Shown here piece after piece: positions 1 to 7,950 of a stretch of DNA of 14,966 nt (its first letter is position 1; each line of letters starts with the position of its first letter). The notes beneath the pieces were generated by a model. That model was not told the DNA's origin, did not search any database, and saw nothing but the letters and a program-made list of their open reading frames with translations. This stretch comes from Deltaproteobacteria bacterium. Lineage in GTDB: Bacteria > Desulfobacterota > Binatia > Binatales > Binataceae. Position numbers and translations under genes: made by a program. The DNA is taken from the NCBI GenBank assembly GCA_021786815.1, contig JAJYMR010000301.1, positions 1-14,966 on the forward strand, read 5' to 3'.

Positions 1-714
1 CCGCAGTTGCTGACCAGCGGCTTCCTTCTGCTCGGCAACGCCGGCCAGACTTACGAGGCCTCTCATGAACACGGCGGAAAGGACCGCTGTCTCGTCTTCG
101 ATTTCCAGGAAGCGGTGCTCGAAGAGTTCGCGCAGTCCCTTCGCCGCGGCGCGCGGCACCGTCCATTCGCCGTGAACGTGCTCGCGCCGCTTCCGCGCGC
201 CGACGCCTTGCGGCATCTTGCGGAGGAGCGGCTGCGCTCGGATGCGTCGGCGCTTGGCCTCGAGGAGATCGGGCTTTCGCTTGCGGCGTACGTGCTGCGT
301 GAGGCGGGTGCGGGCGTGCCGCGTCCTTGCGCGGACAGGGCGGTTGAGCCTGGGGCGCGGGAGCGGGTGCTCGCGGCGATCGAACGGATCGAGCAGTCCG
401 CGGAAGAGGAACTCCGCCTGGGCGGGCTCGCGCAATCAGCGGGCTTGAGCGCGTTTCAGTTTCTGCGCCTGTTCAAGAAGGAAACCGGCGTAACGCCGTA
501 CCGCTTTCTGCTCCAGGCAAGGATTCGTCAAGCTGTCGCTCTGCTCAGGGGCACGTCGCGCTCGGTGACCGATATCGCATTTGACGTCGGCTTCGGCGAT
601 CTGTCGAACTTCATTAACACGTTCCGGCGTGAAGTCGGATGCTCGCCGCGGCAGTATCGAAAAACGGGGCTGCCCGGACAAATCCGCCCCTCATCCGCGC
701 GGCGCGCCATCTGA
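1..714 (+). CDS. AraC-family transcriptional regulator (5'-truncated by window)
   Basis: The reading frame is open from base 1, so the true start lies upstream; about 237 residues are visible. The first ~50 residues (LLGNAGQTYEASHEHGG, then DRCLVFDF) look like the end of the cupin-like sensing domain found in one group of AraC regulators. Residues ~120-220 form the double helix-turn-helix DNA-binding domain. Its first HTH is around LAQSAGLSAFQFLRLFKKET and its second carries the family signature GFGDLSNFINTFRREVGCSP. Family members bind DNA, usually as dimers, and respond to a small ligand in the cytoplasm; neither ligand nor targets can be read here. The stop is followed by a terminator-like hairpin, so it is probably transcribed apart from the lipoprotein/RND genes. 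It could still control them. Family call is firm; function is open. Confidence 0.93.
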   Translation, partial: PQLLTSGFLLLGNAGQTYEASHEHGGKDRCLVFDFQEAVLEEFAQSLRRGARHRPFAVNVLAPLPRADALRHLAEERLRSDASALGLEEIGLSLAAYVLREAGAGVPRPCADRAVEPGARERVLAAIERIEQSAEEELRLGGLAQSAGLSAFQFLRLFKKETGVTPYRFLLQARIRQAVALLRGTSRSVTDIAFDVGFGDLSNFINTFRREVGCSPRQYRKTGLPGQIRPSSARRAI

Positions 715-759
715 ATCGAATCCCTCCCGAACAAGTTGCCATCGCGACACGCACGATTT

Positions 760-787
760 GCCTTACGTTCGTCAGGCGGTCTTTTTC
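760..787 (+). terminator. Probable intrinsic terminator after the AraC gene
   Basis: GCCT at 760-763 pairs with AGGC at 774-777; after a T/C mismatch, AC pairs with GT around a GTTC loop. The run TCTTTTTC at 780-787 follows directly. It lies 46 bases after the AraC stop and upstream of the next gene's ribosome site, the expected place for a terminator. The stem is short, so it may be weak. Confidence 0.4.
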
Positions 788-789
788 GC

Positions 790-821
790 TTGCGATCCCG
801 GGGCGTTTCCTTGAGTATAGT
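790..821 (+). promoter_or_regulatory. Weak candidate sigma70 promoter for the lipoprotein/RND genes
   Basis: TTGCGA at 790-795 and TATAGT at 816-821 resemble -35 and -10 boxes. The -10 box is good (5 of 6 to TATAAT), but the 20-base spacer is longer than the preferred 16-18. The position, 25 bases before the ATG at 847, suits a short leader. The -10 box is the more credible half. Confidence 0.3.
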
Positions 822-846
822 GCAGATTTTCGACCGGAAGCCTTTG

Positions 847-1986
847 ATGCGAAACAGACTCGCCCGGCTTCGATGGATTGAAATCGCCGCAGCGCTCGCC
901 GCGCTATGCGCTTTTGCCGCATGCCATCGCCAGGTCGCGCTGCCTCCGCTGCCCCAGCGCCTTATCACGATCAACGACAAGTTCTTCGACGTGTGGCCGA
1001 CCGGTCCCGAAAGCGCCTTTATCGCAGGCGACCGCGGCAAGGTGCTTTACACGGCAGACGGCGGCCTCCATTTCACCAGGGTCAATATCGGGACCGAGCT
1101 GGCGGTCTTCGGGATCCGGATGACCGACGGCCAAAACGGCTACCTGTGCGGGCAGGACGGGCTCGTGATGCGGACACGCGACGGGGGCAAGACCTGGCAG
1201 CGGCTCAACTCGCGCACCCATCTGTATATTTTCTCGCTCTCGTTTCCCGATCGCCTGCACGGGTTGCTGGTCGGCGACCGCGGACTCGTGCTCAGCACTT
1301 CCGACGGCGGCAGGACGTTTCTCAAGCGCCAGCTCGAACGAATCTTTCCGCCGGAACTGCGTGACTACGCGCTGCCCTACATGGAACCGGTGCTCTACGG
1401 GGTGGACTTCGTCGATGATCAGCGCGGATGGGTGGTCGGCGAGATGGGGCGAATCTGGGCGACCGGCGACGGCGGCGAGACGTGGCAGGAGCAGCAGGAC
1501 TCGCTGGTGCCGCAGTGGAAACGCCAGCCGGGACCCGGCGATGATCCGCGCTTCAAGGATTTTCTGCTGCCGACATTCTTCGGCGTTTCGTTCAGAGACG
1601 CGCAGCATGGAGCGGCTTGCGGTCTCGAAGGATGGGTGGTCGCGACCAACGACGGCGGCAAGACATGGACGTTCCAGCATCAGGCCTCCCGCGCCGGCGC
1701 GTCTGCCGACCAGATGGTGCCGGGTGCGCCGCAGATTCCCGCGCGCGACCCGCTGTTCTCAATCCAGCTTTACGGCGGCGACGACGGCATGACGACCGGA
1801 CTTACCGGCACGGTTCTGAGCCTTCAGCCCAACGGCACGTGGGCGCGCGATCGCACGGTTGCGGCGCTTCCCGTGCCGCTCGGCCAGGTGCGGTTTTTCG
1901 ACAGCGGGCACGGATGGATCGTCGGCTACGGGACGATTCTCTACACCGCCGATGGCGGCAAGACGTGGCGGATGTGCCAGGGCTAG
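847..1986 (+). CDS. YCF48-like beta-propeller lipoprotein
   Basis: This is a 379-residue exported lipoprotein. The start at 847 is preferred over the in-frame ATG at 736 because GGAAG (836-840) sits 6 bases ahead. It also places a signal peptide right at the N-terminus: RNRLARLRW, a hydrophobic stretch, then the lipobox FAAC with acceptor Cys26. The mature part has six Asp-box repeats (pattern S/T-x-D-G-G-x-T-W) at about residues 69, 110, 151, 206, 267 and 367, each preceded by a GWxVG- or GxLVG-like strand, as in YCF48/HCF136 and BNR propellers. Plant and cyanobacterial relatives help assemble photosystem II, but nothing photosynthetic is here. The RND exporter starts 38 bases later, so they are probably one operon. 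I infer an envelope accessory role for that pump; an enzymatic (sialidase-type) role is unlikely because no catalytic signature is evident. Confidence 0.88.
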   Translation: MRNRLARLRWIEIAAALAALCAFAACHRQVALPPLPQRLITINDKFFDVWPTGPESAFIAGDRGKVLYTADGGLHFTRVNIGTELAVFGIRMTDGQNGYLCGQDGLVMRTRDGGKTWQRLNSRTHLYIFSLSFPDRLHGLLVGDRGLVLSTSDGGRTFLKRQLERIFPPELRDYALPYMEPVLYGVDFVDDQRGWVVGEMGRIWATGDGGETWQEQQDSLVPQWKRQPGPGDDPRFKDFLLPTFFGVSFRDAQHGAACGLEGWVVATNDGGKTWTFQHQASRAGASADQMVPGAPQIPARDPLFSIQLYGGDDGMTTGLTGTVLSLQPNGTWARDRTVAALPVPLGQVRFFDSGHGWIVGYGTILYTADGGKTWRMCQG

Positions 1987-2024
1987 AACGAAACTGAGAT
2001 GAGGACCCTGCCTCGGCAACAGCG

Positions 2025-4412
2025 ATGACCTGGTATCGATTCGGCGATTGGATCCTCAAGCGGCGCTACCTGGTGCTGCTGGTAATCGGCGCGCTGACCG
2101 CGTTCTTCGGCTATTTCGCCGCGCAGACGCGCCTGGTCACGAGCTTCGGCGACTTGCTGCCGCAGAACCATCCGTTCATCAGGGTCGCCCACAAGTACGA
2201 CCGGTACTTCGGCGGCGTCAACAACGTCACGATCATGGTCGAGGCGCGCCACGGGAGCATCTTCACGCCGCATATTATCGGCAAGATCGTCAAGATGACG
2301 CGCGACATGGATCTCGTCTACGGGATCCAGCATGGCTCGGTGCGCTCGCTTGCGACCGCCAGCTACTTCCGCCCGCTCGCCGGCGGCGTGATATTGAACA
2401 CCCCGGTTCTGCCGAATGGCCGCGCGCCGTCCAACCAGGCCGAGGCCAACGAGGTACGCAGCAACGTTCACAAGAATCCGGGCGTGATCTTCGGCCGTTA
2501 CGTTTCGCTCGACGACCGGGCCGCGCTGATCGAGGGCAGCTTCCTCGAGACGCGGCTTGACTACCGGCGCATCTTCAACGAGATCGAGCGGATTGTGGTC
2601 AAGCCCGAGCGCGACGGCTCGGTGCGGATCTACGTCGGCGGGCCGCCGATTCTTTACGGATGGGTGTACCACTACACGCCGCAAATTTTCCGAATCTTCG
2701 TGGTCACGGTGCTGGCGCTGTGGATACTGCTCTATCTCTATTTCCATGACTGGCGCGGAGCGCTCAGGCCGACCATCTCGGGCGTGGTTTGCGCCGTATG
2801 GGGCCTCGGTTTCCTCAAGCTCGTCGGGCTTGCGCTCGACCCGCTCGTGCTGGTCATCCCGTTTCTGATTACGGCGCGCGCCGTGAGTCATTCCGTGCAG
2901 ATGCACGATCGGTACTACGAGGAGTATTACCGGCTGCGCGACAAGGAGCAGGCGATACTGTCGGCGTTCTCGGAGCTGTTCGTGCCGTCGCTCTCGGGAA
3001 TCCTGACCGACGCGTTCGGCGTGCTGGTGATCCTGCTGGTGCCGGTGCTGTTCCTGCAGAAGCTCGCGATAAGCGCAAGCTTCTGGATCGGCGCTATCAT
3101 CGTAAGCGAACTGCTGCTGAACCCGATCGTTTACTATTACCTGGAGCCGCCGAAAATCGACGTGATCGAGGCGCGCGAGCGCGGCCCGTTCAAGCGCATC
3201 CTGGCGATGATCGCGCGACCGATGCTCTCGGCGAAGGGCCGCGTCACGACGCTCGGGTTGAGCGCGGTCGCGGTCGTCCTGTGCGCGTTTTTCTGGACAG
3301 GGCTCAAGATAGGCGATCCCGGCTCGCAGACGCCGATCCTGTGGCCCGACTCGCCGTACAATACCGCGATGCAGGCGATACAGGACGAGTTCGGCGCGAT
3401 CGAGCAGTTCGTGGTCGTGGTGCAGCTCTCCAACCAGGGCGTGCTCAACGATCCGCGCCTTTACCACGTGATGGACCGGTACGAGCGCTATATCGATCGC
3501 GACCCGATGGTGGGGCGGACGTTTTCGCTGGCCGATCTGGTCGCCAACAGCGGCTCGGCGCTTCGTGAGTTCGAGCCCAAGTGGAACGTGCTTCCGACCA
3601 CGGTGCGGCAAACGGGCCAGTTGCTCGGCGGGCTTCTGGCGGGCGCTTCGCCGCTCTCGACCGCGTATATCATCACGCCCCGGCGCGACGCGACGCAGGT
3701 GACCGTGTACTGCCGCAATCGCGAAGGCGAGAACATCCGGCGCATCGTCAAACGCACCGATATTTTCTTCGACACCCCGCAAAACCGGGTCAAGGGCGTG
3801 CGTTTCAGGCTCGCCGCCGGAATAATCGGCGAGCTTGCCGCCGCCAACCAGGAACTGCTCGACAACGACGTCCTGCTCAACGTGCTCGCCTTTGCGACGA
3901 TCTACATAATCGTGCTTGCGACCTACCGGTCGTTCGTCGCCGGGCTTTACCTGCTGTTCCCGCTTGCGCTCGCCAACGCGGCGATCAACGCCTACATGGG
4001 CGCCAACGACATCGGCATAAACATCAACACGCTTCCCGTGGTGACCGTGGGCGTGGGCTTCGGAATCGACTATGCGATCTACGTGGTCAGCCGTATAATC
4101 GAGGAACTAGCGCTCGGGCGCGAGCTGGAGGACGCAACCTACGCGGCGCTCACCACCTCGGGCAAGGCCGTCGCCTTTACGGCCCTTACGCTGGTCGCGT
4201 CGGTGCTGTTCTGGTACTGGTCGAGTATCAGGTTCGACGCCGAGATGGGCCTGTTGCTCGCGGTCTGGATGTTCGTTGCGATGCTTGGGGCGATGACGCT
4301 CCTGCCGGTGCTGATCGTCACCTTCAAACCCTCGTTCATCATGCGCGAGAAGGCGCGCGTGCTCGCCTCGCGGCGCCCCGATCTGCAAGAGCGCCAGGTT
4401 TCGGCAGTGTGA
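2025..4412 (+). CDS. RND/MMPL-superfamily exporter (COG1033 type)
   Basis: This 795-residue inner-membrane protein has the two-fold RND layout. TM1 is at ~15-33, a periplasmic loop at ~34-218, TM2-TM6 at ~220-373, TM7 at ~406-424, a second periplasmic loop to ~615, and TM8-TM12 at ~617-767. TM10 holds GVGFGIDYAIYVVSR (676-690), the expected proton-relay motif with Asp682; TM4 ends in the related ITARAVSHSVQMHDR. At 795 residues it is shorter than AcrB-type pumps (about 1040) and matches the MMPL/hopanoid-transporter/COG1033 class, which moves lipids and other hydrophobic molecules using the proton gradient. The ATG has no clear Shine-Dalgarno, suggesting translational dependence on the upstream lipoprotein gene 38 bases away. 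The substrate cannot be read from sequence. No separate membrane-fusion protein or outer-membrane channel gene is nearby. Confidence 0.93.
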   Translation: MTWYRFGDWILKRRYLVLLVIGALTAFFGYFAAQTRLVTSFGDLLPQNHPFIRVAHKYDRYFGGVNNVTIMVEARHGSIFTPHIIGKIVKMTRDMDLVYGIQHGSVRSLATASYFRPLAGGVILNTPVLPNGRAPSNQAEANEVRSNVHKNPGVIFGRYVSLDDRAALIEGSFLETRLDYRRIFNEIERIVVKPERDGSVRIYVGGPPILYGWVYHYTPQIFRIFVVTVLALWILLYLYFHDWRGALRPTISGVVCAVWGLGFLKLVGLALDPLVLVIPFLITARAVSHSVQMHDRYYEEYYRLRDKEQAILSAFSELFVPSLSGILTDAFGVLVILLVPVLFLQKLAISASFWIGAIIVSELLLNPIVYYYLEPPKIDVIEARERGPFKRILAMIARPMLSAKGRVTTLGLSAVAVVLCAFFWTGLKIGDPGSQTPILWPDSPYNTAMQAIQDEFGAIEQFVVVVQLSNQGVLNDPRLYHVMDRYERYIDRDPMVGRTFSLADLVANSGSALREFEPKWNVLPTTVRQTGQLLGGLLAGASPLSTAYIITPRRDATQVTVYCRNREGENIRRIVKRTDIFFDTPQNRVKGVRFRLAAGIIGELAAANQELLDNDVLLNVLAFATIYIIVLATYRSFVAGLYLLFPLALANAAINAYMGANDIGININTLPVVTVGVGFGIDYAIYVVSRIIEELALGRELEDATYAALTTSGKAVAFTALTLVASVLFWYWSSIRFDAEMGLLLAVWMFVAMLGAMTLLPVLIVTFKPSFIMREKARVLASRRPDLQERQVSAV

Positions 4413-4434
4413 AGACAACCGGCTGAGGCGCCGC

Positions 4435-4460
4435 GGAGTTTCGGCTCCTTTATTGTTTTC
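4435..4460 (+). terminator. Possible weak terminator after the RND gene
   Basis: GGAG (4435-4438) pairs with CTCC (4445-4448) around TTTCGG, followed by the T-rich TTTATTGTTTTC to 4460. The stem is only 4 bp, so read-through into the SGNH gene is likely. It could partly uncouple the two genes. Confidence 0.3.
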
Positions 4461-4510
4461 ATCGGCAATCCACGCGCCGCGCGGGAAAGCCATATGCAGC
4501 GGACTTTGAA

Positions 4511-5815
4511 GTGACAGAATCGATGCGCAAATCTGTGTTTTCGGACAAACCCTGGGCCGGCTATGCGTTACTCGCGGCCGTCGGGGTGCTGGTCGCAATC
4601 CTGCTGTTCGAGGTCGCTATACGGTTTACGCCATACGCCGAGCCGCACACCGTCACCTACGACTCGGTGCTTGGATGGCAGTTGATTCCGAACGCCTCGG
4701 GATGGCATCGCAGCGAACACTGGCAGTGGTTCACGGTAAATAGCGGCGGAATGCGCGACGTGAACATTTCGGTGAAAAAGCCTCCCAACACCTTCCGTAT
4801 CGCCGTGCTCGGCGATTCGTTCACCGAGGCCGACGTGGTCCCGATGCACGACGCGTTCTTCTGGGTGATGCAGCGGCGGCTTCGCGCCTGCCCGGCGCTT
4901 TCGGGCAAACGGGTCCAGGTGTTGAATTTCGGCGTGCGCGATTACGGCACCGCGCAGGAACTGCTGATGCTGCGCGAGCGCACGTGGCGATACTCACCGG
5001 ATTTCGTAGTGCTCGCGATCTATACCGGCAACGATATCCGCAACAACTCGGTCGCGCTCGAAGTGAACAAGTGCCGTCCCTTCTGGGTGCAGCACGGCGA
5101 CGCATTCGAGCCGGGCGGGCCGTTTATCGATTCGCCATGGTTCCGTTTCAGATGCTTCGTCAGGTTCGAATCGCGGTACTCCCAGACAGCGGACATGGCG
5201 GGCAACGCGGTCATCACGCTCAAGAACATCGTCCGCTCGTATACGAAAAAAAAGAGCAAACCCATCCCAGGCTCGCAAATCGGACCCGGCTTCGGTTACG
5301 ATCCTCTTTACGTGGAGCCGACCAAACCCGTCTGGCAGCGCGCCTGGCGCGTTACCGACTGGGAGATAACCCAGGTCGCGCGCGACGTCGCCCGCCATAA
5401 TGTTCCGTTCCTCGCGGTCACGCTTTCCAATCCGGTGCAGGTCTATCCTGACGCCAAACGCAGGCGCGCGCTGGCCGAACTGATGGGCGTGCCGGACCTG
5501 TTTTATCCCGACCGGCACATCACCAAACTTGGCAGCCGTGAGGGCTTCCCGGTGCTGAATCTTGCGCCGCCGATGGCGCAGTACGCCGACGCGCATCACG
5601 CCTACCTCCACGGATTCCCGCCCGACTTGCTGGGCCGCGGCCATTGGAACGCAACCGGCCATCATGTGGCCGGGCGGCTTATCGCCGAGCGGATTTGCCA
5701 GATGCTTTCGGAAAAGGCGAACGGCGTCACTCCGACTGCGGCAAGCGCGCTGGCTTCGCAAGGGGCCGCTCCAGCCGCGTCCGCATCGGATTCGTCCGCG
5801 CCACCCGCTCACTGA
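4511..5815 (+). CDS. Membrane-anchored SGNH/GDSL-type hydrolase-like protein
   Basis: This is a 434-residue protein from GTG 4511; ATG 4523 gives 430 residues and is about equally good. One N-terminal membrane segment (~16-38) anchors a periplasmic domain. SGNH blocks are visible in order: block I GDSFTE (101-106, nucleophile Ser103), block II NFGVRDYGT (139-147), block III YTGNDIRNN (171-179, Gly173/Asn174) and block V GHWNATGH (377-384, candidate catalytic His378). The usual Asp three residues before the His is Gly375; the nearest is Asp372. Families of this kind include O-acyl esterases and the AlgJ/AlgX-like acetylation proteins. I infer ester hydrolysis or acyl transfer on an envelope glycan or lipid. 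The C-terminal ~30 residues are Ala/Ser/Pro-rich and probably disordered. It follows the RND gene by 98 bases, so membership of that operon is plausible but not proven. Confidence 0.8.
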   Translation: MTESMRKSVFSDKPWAGYALLAAVGVLVAILLFEVAIRFTPYAEPHTVTYDSVLGWQLIPNASGWHRSEHWQWFTVNSGGMRDVNISVKKPPNTFRIAVLGDSFTEADVVPMHDAFFWVMQRRLRACPALSGKRVQVLNFGVRDYGTAQELLMLRERTWRYSPDFVVLAIYTGNDIRNNSVALEVNKCRPFWVQHGDAFEPGGPFIDSPWFRFRCFVRFESRYSQTADMAGNAVITLKNIVRSYTKKKSKPIPGSQIGPGFGYDPLYVEPTKPVWQRAWRVTDWEITQVARDVARHNVPFLAVTLSNPVQVYPDAKRRRALAELMGVPDLFYPDRHITKLGSREGFPVLNLAPPMAQYADAHHAYLHGFPPDLLGRGHWNATGHHVAGRLIAERICQMLSEKANGVTPTAASALASQGAAPAASASDSSAPPAH

Positions 5816-5820
5816 GCGGG
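5804..5820 (+). repeat. 17-base palindrome spanning the SGNH stop codon
   Basis: CCCGCTCA and TGAGCGGG are perfect 8-base inverted arms around a single C, with the TGA stop (5813-5815) inside. In RNA this folds as a 7-bp G/C-rich stem with an ACT loop. No T tract follows, so it would be a 3'-end stabilising hairpin or part of a factor-dependent terminator, not a classical intrinsic one. The bases from 5821 to 5975 show nothing further. Confidence 0.4.
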
Positions 5821-5975
5821 GCCGCCGCGGAAACGCTCGGGCGGCGCGTCCCTGTGGCCGTCTCGCGATGCTTCAGCACCGGCTTTCGGGGCGACGCCTC
5901 AACGCGCGCGCGATGGGGCAATCGCGCTTTCCGTTGCGGCGCCCTTCTGGTACTGCTCGATATCACGGTGGGGCC

Positions 5976-6362
5976 ATGAAGCTTGAGCGCCTCGATCATT
6001 TCGGCATCGAAGTCGGCGAACTCGCGCGCGCCGAACGTTTCTACACCGAAGTCCTCGGGCTCGAGGTGGTTGCGCATCTCGGAACCGAGCAGGTGCTGAT
6101 GAAATGCGGAGCGCAAAACCTCGCCCTGTTCGAGGTCGCGCGTCCGGAGCTTTCCAAATCCGAGCGCGAGCGTATCGTCGCGAATCCCCTCGGCAAGGGC
6201 CATCACGCCTTCGTCGTAAGCCGACGCGATTTTCTCGCGGCCGGCGAGAGACTTCGCGCCGCGGGCGTGGAGACCTCGAAACCCATCGATTGGGGCGATC
6301 ACGACTGCCTGTACTTCCTCGATCCCGACGGCAACCTGCTCGAGATCGTGAGCTACCGCTGA
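5976..6362 (+). CDS. VOC-superfamily (glyoxalase/bleomycin-resistance fold) protein
   Basis: This 128-residue single-domain cytoplasmic protein has two beta-alpha-beta-beta-beta modules. It starts MKLERLDHFGIEV, a typical VOC opening, and ends with DPDGNLLEIVSY, the typical closing strand. Likely metal ligands are His8, Glu53 (LFE), His76 (in GHHAF) and Glu123 (LLEIVS). The set matches the pattern of a 2-His/2-Glu-type or dioxygenase-like VOC metal site. The ATG at 5976 follows GGTGGGG; the frame is open much further upstream (to 5562), but that part overlaps the SGNH gene and is not VOC-like. Members include glyoxalase I, fosfomycin-resistance enzymes, extradiol dioxygenases and methylmalonyl-CoA epimerase; the exact reaction cannot be assigned. 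The gene lies 160 bases after the SGNH gene and converges on the minus-strand gene ending at 6415. Confidence 0.85.
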   Translation: MKLERLDHFGIEVGELARAERFYTEVLGLEVVAHLGTEQVLMKCGAQNLALFEVARPELSKSERERIVANPLGKGHHAFVVSRRDFLAAGERLRAAGVETSKPIDWGDHDCLYFLDPDGNLLEIVSYR

Positions 6363-6414
6363 CACGCCGGCGCACGCGGGTCGTGGCGCGAAGCGTTCGC
6401 TCCCGAGCGCGGCT

Positions 6415-7764
6415 CTAACGTGCCGGCGAGGGTGCCGGCCTTGCGGCCGCTTCCGTGCTCAAAGGCCGCACGGAGATCGCCGGTGGAGTGCGCAGTTCGA
6501 CCAGCAGGATACGGGGATCGTAGGCCGTGCTCGTGTTGAGCAGGATCGGTGTCAGCCGATGGACACCCGATGAGACATTGTCCCATCCGCTTACGATGTA
6601 CCCGATGCTGGGGCTCGTGTCGTTGTTGGGTTCGCCGGGCGAGCGGGAATCATTATGGTAGTAGAGCCGGAAGTGCAAAAGTTGCAGGTCCGGAGTCGGC
6701 CGGAACGTCTGGGTAATCACGCGCCCGTGACCCGAGACGGCGACCCATCGCACTTCGGGCGGATGGTCTTCGATTTGCCGCTCGGCTTTGGCGTCATGGC
6801 CGATAGCCACCAGCGGTCCGCTCATCCCCGAGTATGAGAGGCTGTATCCGCCGAGATCCGTGAACCCGAGACTCAGGCGCACGTGGATGTCGCCGAAGAG
6901 AAGCCGCGGCACCCACGGAAAATAGACCTTGAATGGATTTTCGCCGAAGTTGCGGTAAAAGAGATCCACATTGGTGACCTCGGGCGAGTGGATTCCGAGG
7001 ATGAGCCGCACGGAATGGTCCAGGCGCCGAATCACGCGAATCGGTCCGGCTTTCCACGCCAGCAGATTGTTGCTCACGTCGTTTTCGTTCAGGTGAAACG
7101 GAAATATTCCGAGCACCACAGCGCGCACCCGCACCTTGAAACGGTCGATGATGTTCCGCCCGTGCTCGTGCATCCGCTTCTGCGGCGCATAATCAGTGGG
7201 AAAGCCGCGGGTGAAGGCAAGCCGGTAGGAGTCGGTCTCGATTAGATCGTGCTTCGGGTCGTACGCGACGTAACGCTTGAACGTGCGCTCGGGATGCTCG
7301 GCCGTGGCGACGTAGGCATAGCGCTCGGGACCGCCAAGCGGATCGTGCAGGTCGATTTCGAGCGCGTCGTACGGGAGACTTTCGCCGGCCGACGCGTCGA
7401 GCCGCGGCCCCAGGTCGGAAATCATCATCGCCACTTCGTCGTTGGCCTCGAGAATTCCCGGGTTGTCGCTCGCCGTTGGCTCGGGACCGTAGGGTAACGC
7501 GTACTGGCCGTCGCGGCGTCGCGCGTCGACCTGAAACGGGATGGGAACGAGCTTGCCGTCGTGGACCGCGAGCACTTCAAGTTTGGAAGTCTCGCTCCGG
7601 AGCAATTCGGAAATCTGCTTGCCCTCGAGTACGAGCGGCTCCCAGGTTCGCGCGCTTGCCAGCGCCGGAGCGTCAAATGCGAAGAACAGGGCGACGGCGT
7701 AGAACGCGACGCGCGTGAGAAAACCGGCTGCCGGTCGCCCATGGCTCGGGTGGTTCCGATCCAT
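6415..7764 (-). CDS. Secreted protein of unrecognised family
   Basis: I do not recognise this 449-residue protein. The start at 7764 is chosen over ATGs at 7779 and 7818 because GGAG (7771-7774) sits 6 bases ahead and a signal peptide then begins properly: a basic N-terminus with Arg18, a hydrophobic core ~19-30, and an AxA-type cleavage site (ALASA, ~residue 38). The mature protein is rich in beta-strand-like alternation and aromatic residues. Conspicuous segments are NPGILEANDEVAMMISDLG (~101-119), YAYVAT (~150), AWKAGPIRVIRR (~236-247) and LFGDIHVRLSLGFTDLGGYS (~289-308). The mature chain has no Cys. There is no beta-barrel C-terminal Phe, no lipobox and no catalytic motif I can name. It ends in an Ala/Pro-rich tail. 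A periplasmic or extracellular beta-sandwich protein is my best guess. It lies 186 bases downstream of the 171-residue gene on the same strand. Confidence 0.8.
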   Translation of the reverse strand: MDRNHPSHGRPAAGFLTRVAFYAVALFFAFDAPALASARTWEPLVLEGKQISELLRSETSKLEVLAVHDGKLVPIPFQVDARRRDGQYALPYGPEPTASDNPGILEANDEVAMMISDLGPRLDASAGESLPYDALEIDLHDPLGGPERYAYVATAEHPERTFKRYVAYDPKHDLIETDSYRLAFTRGFPTDYAPQKRMHEHGRNIIDRFKVRVRAVVLGIFPFHLNENDVSNNLLAWKAGPIRVIRRLDHSVRLILGIHSPEVTNVDLFYRNFGENPFKVYFPWVPRLLFGDIHVRLSLGFTDLGGYSLSYSGMSGPLVAIGHDAKAERQIEDHPPEVRWVAVSGHGRVITQTFRPTPDLQLLHFRLYYHNDSRSPGEPNNDTSPSIGYIVSGWDNVSSGVHRLTPILLNTSTAYDPRILLVELRTPPAISVRPLSTEAAARPAPSPAR

Positions 7765-7899
7765 CAGAAGCTCCAGCATTACGCAATTCGCGCGTTTTCC
7801 CAAGAGCGCTTGCTCCAACGCGCAGTGGTGTAAACGGCGAACTCAGCAGGGATGCGAAGAAACCGGCGAGGCCTGTTGCGGCCTTGTGGTCCGGCTGGA

Positions 7900-7926
7900 G
7901 CTGACGCGAGGCGTGACGCGCTCAGC
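7900..7926 (-). terminator. Hairpin after the 171-residue gene, possible terminator
   Basis: On the minus strand GCTGA-G-CGCG pairs with CGCG-TCAGC around TCACGCCT, 9 bp with one bulged G, 24 bases after the stop at 7951. No T run follows. A second small stem (AGGCC/GGCCT, 7869-7873 with 7880-7884) lies just beyond. It could be a factor-dependent terminator or simply a transcript-end structure. Confidence 0.25.
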
Positions 7927-7950
7927 GTGCGGGAACAACCATGACGGCGC

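Noticed and set aside
736..846. Upstream ATG (736) as start of the YCF48-like protein
   Set aside because: It would bury the signal peptide 37 residues inside and covers the terminator and promoter candidates; ATG 847 has a good ribosome site.
904..1680. 258-codon open frame antisense to the YCF48-like lipoprotein
   Set aside because: The sense strand carries six clear Asp boxes and a lipobox; the antisense product has no recognisable feature.
1983..3782. 599-codon open frame antisense to the RND gene
   Set aside because: Its translation is Arg/His/Asp/Val-rich with no family features, and it mirrors the real RND frame. High-GC codon use commonly removes stops from this antisense frame.
7765..7818. 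Upstream ATGs (7818, 7779) as start of the secreted 449-residue protein
   Set aside because: GGAG lies at ideal distance from ATG 7764, and the signal peptide is properly N-terminal only from there.
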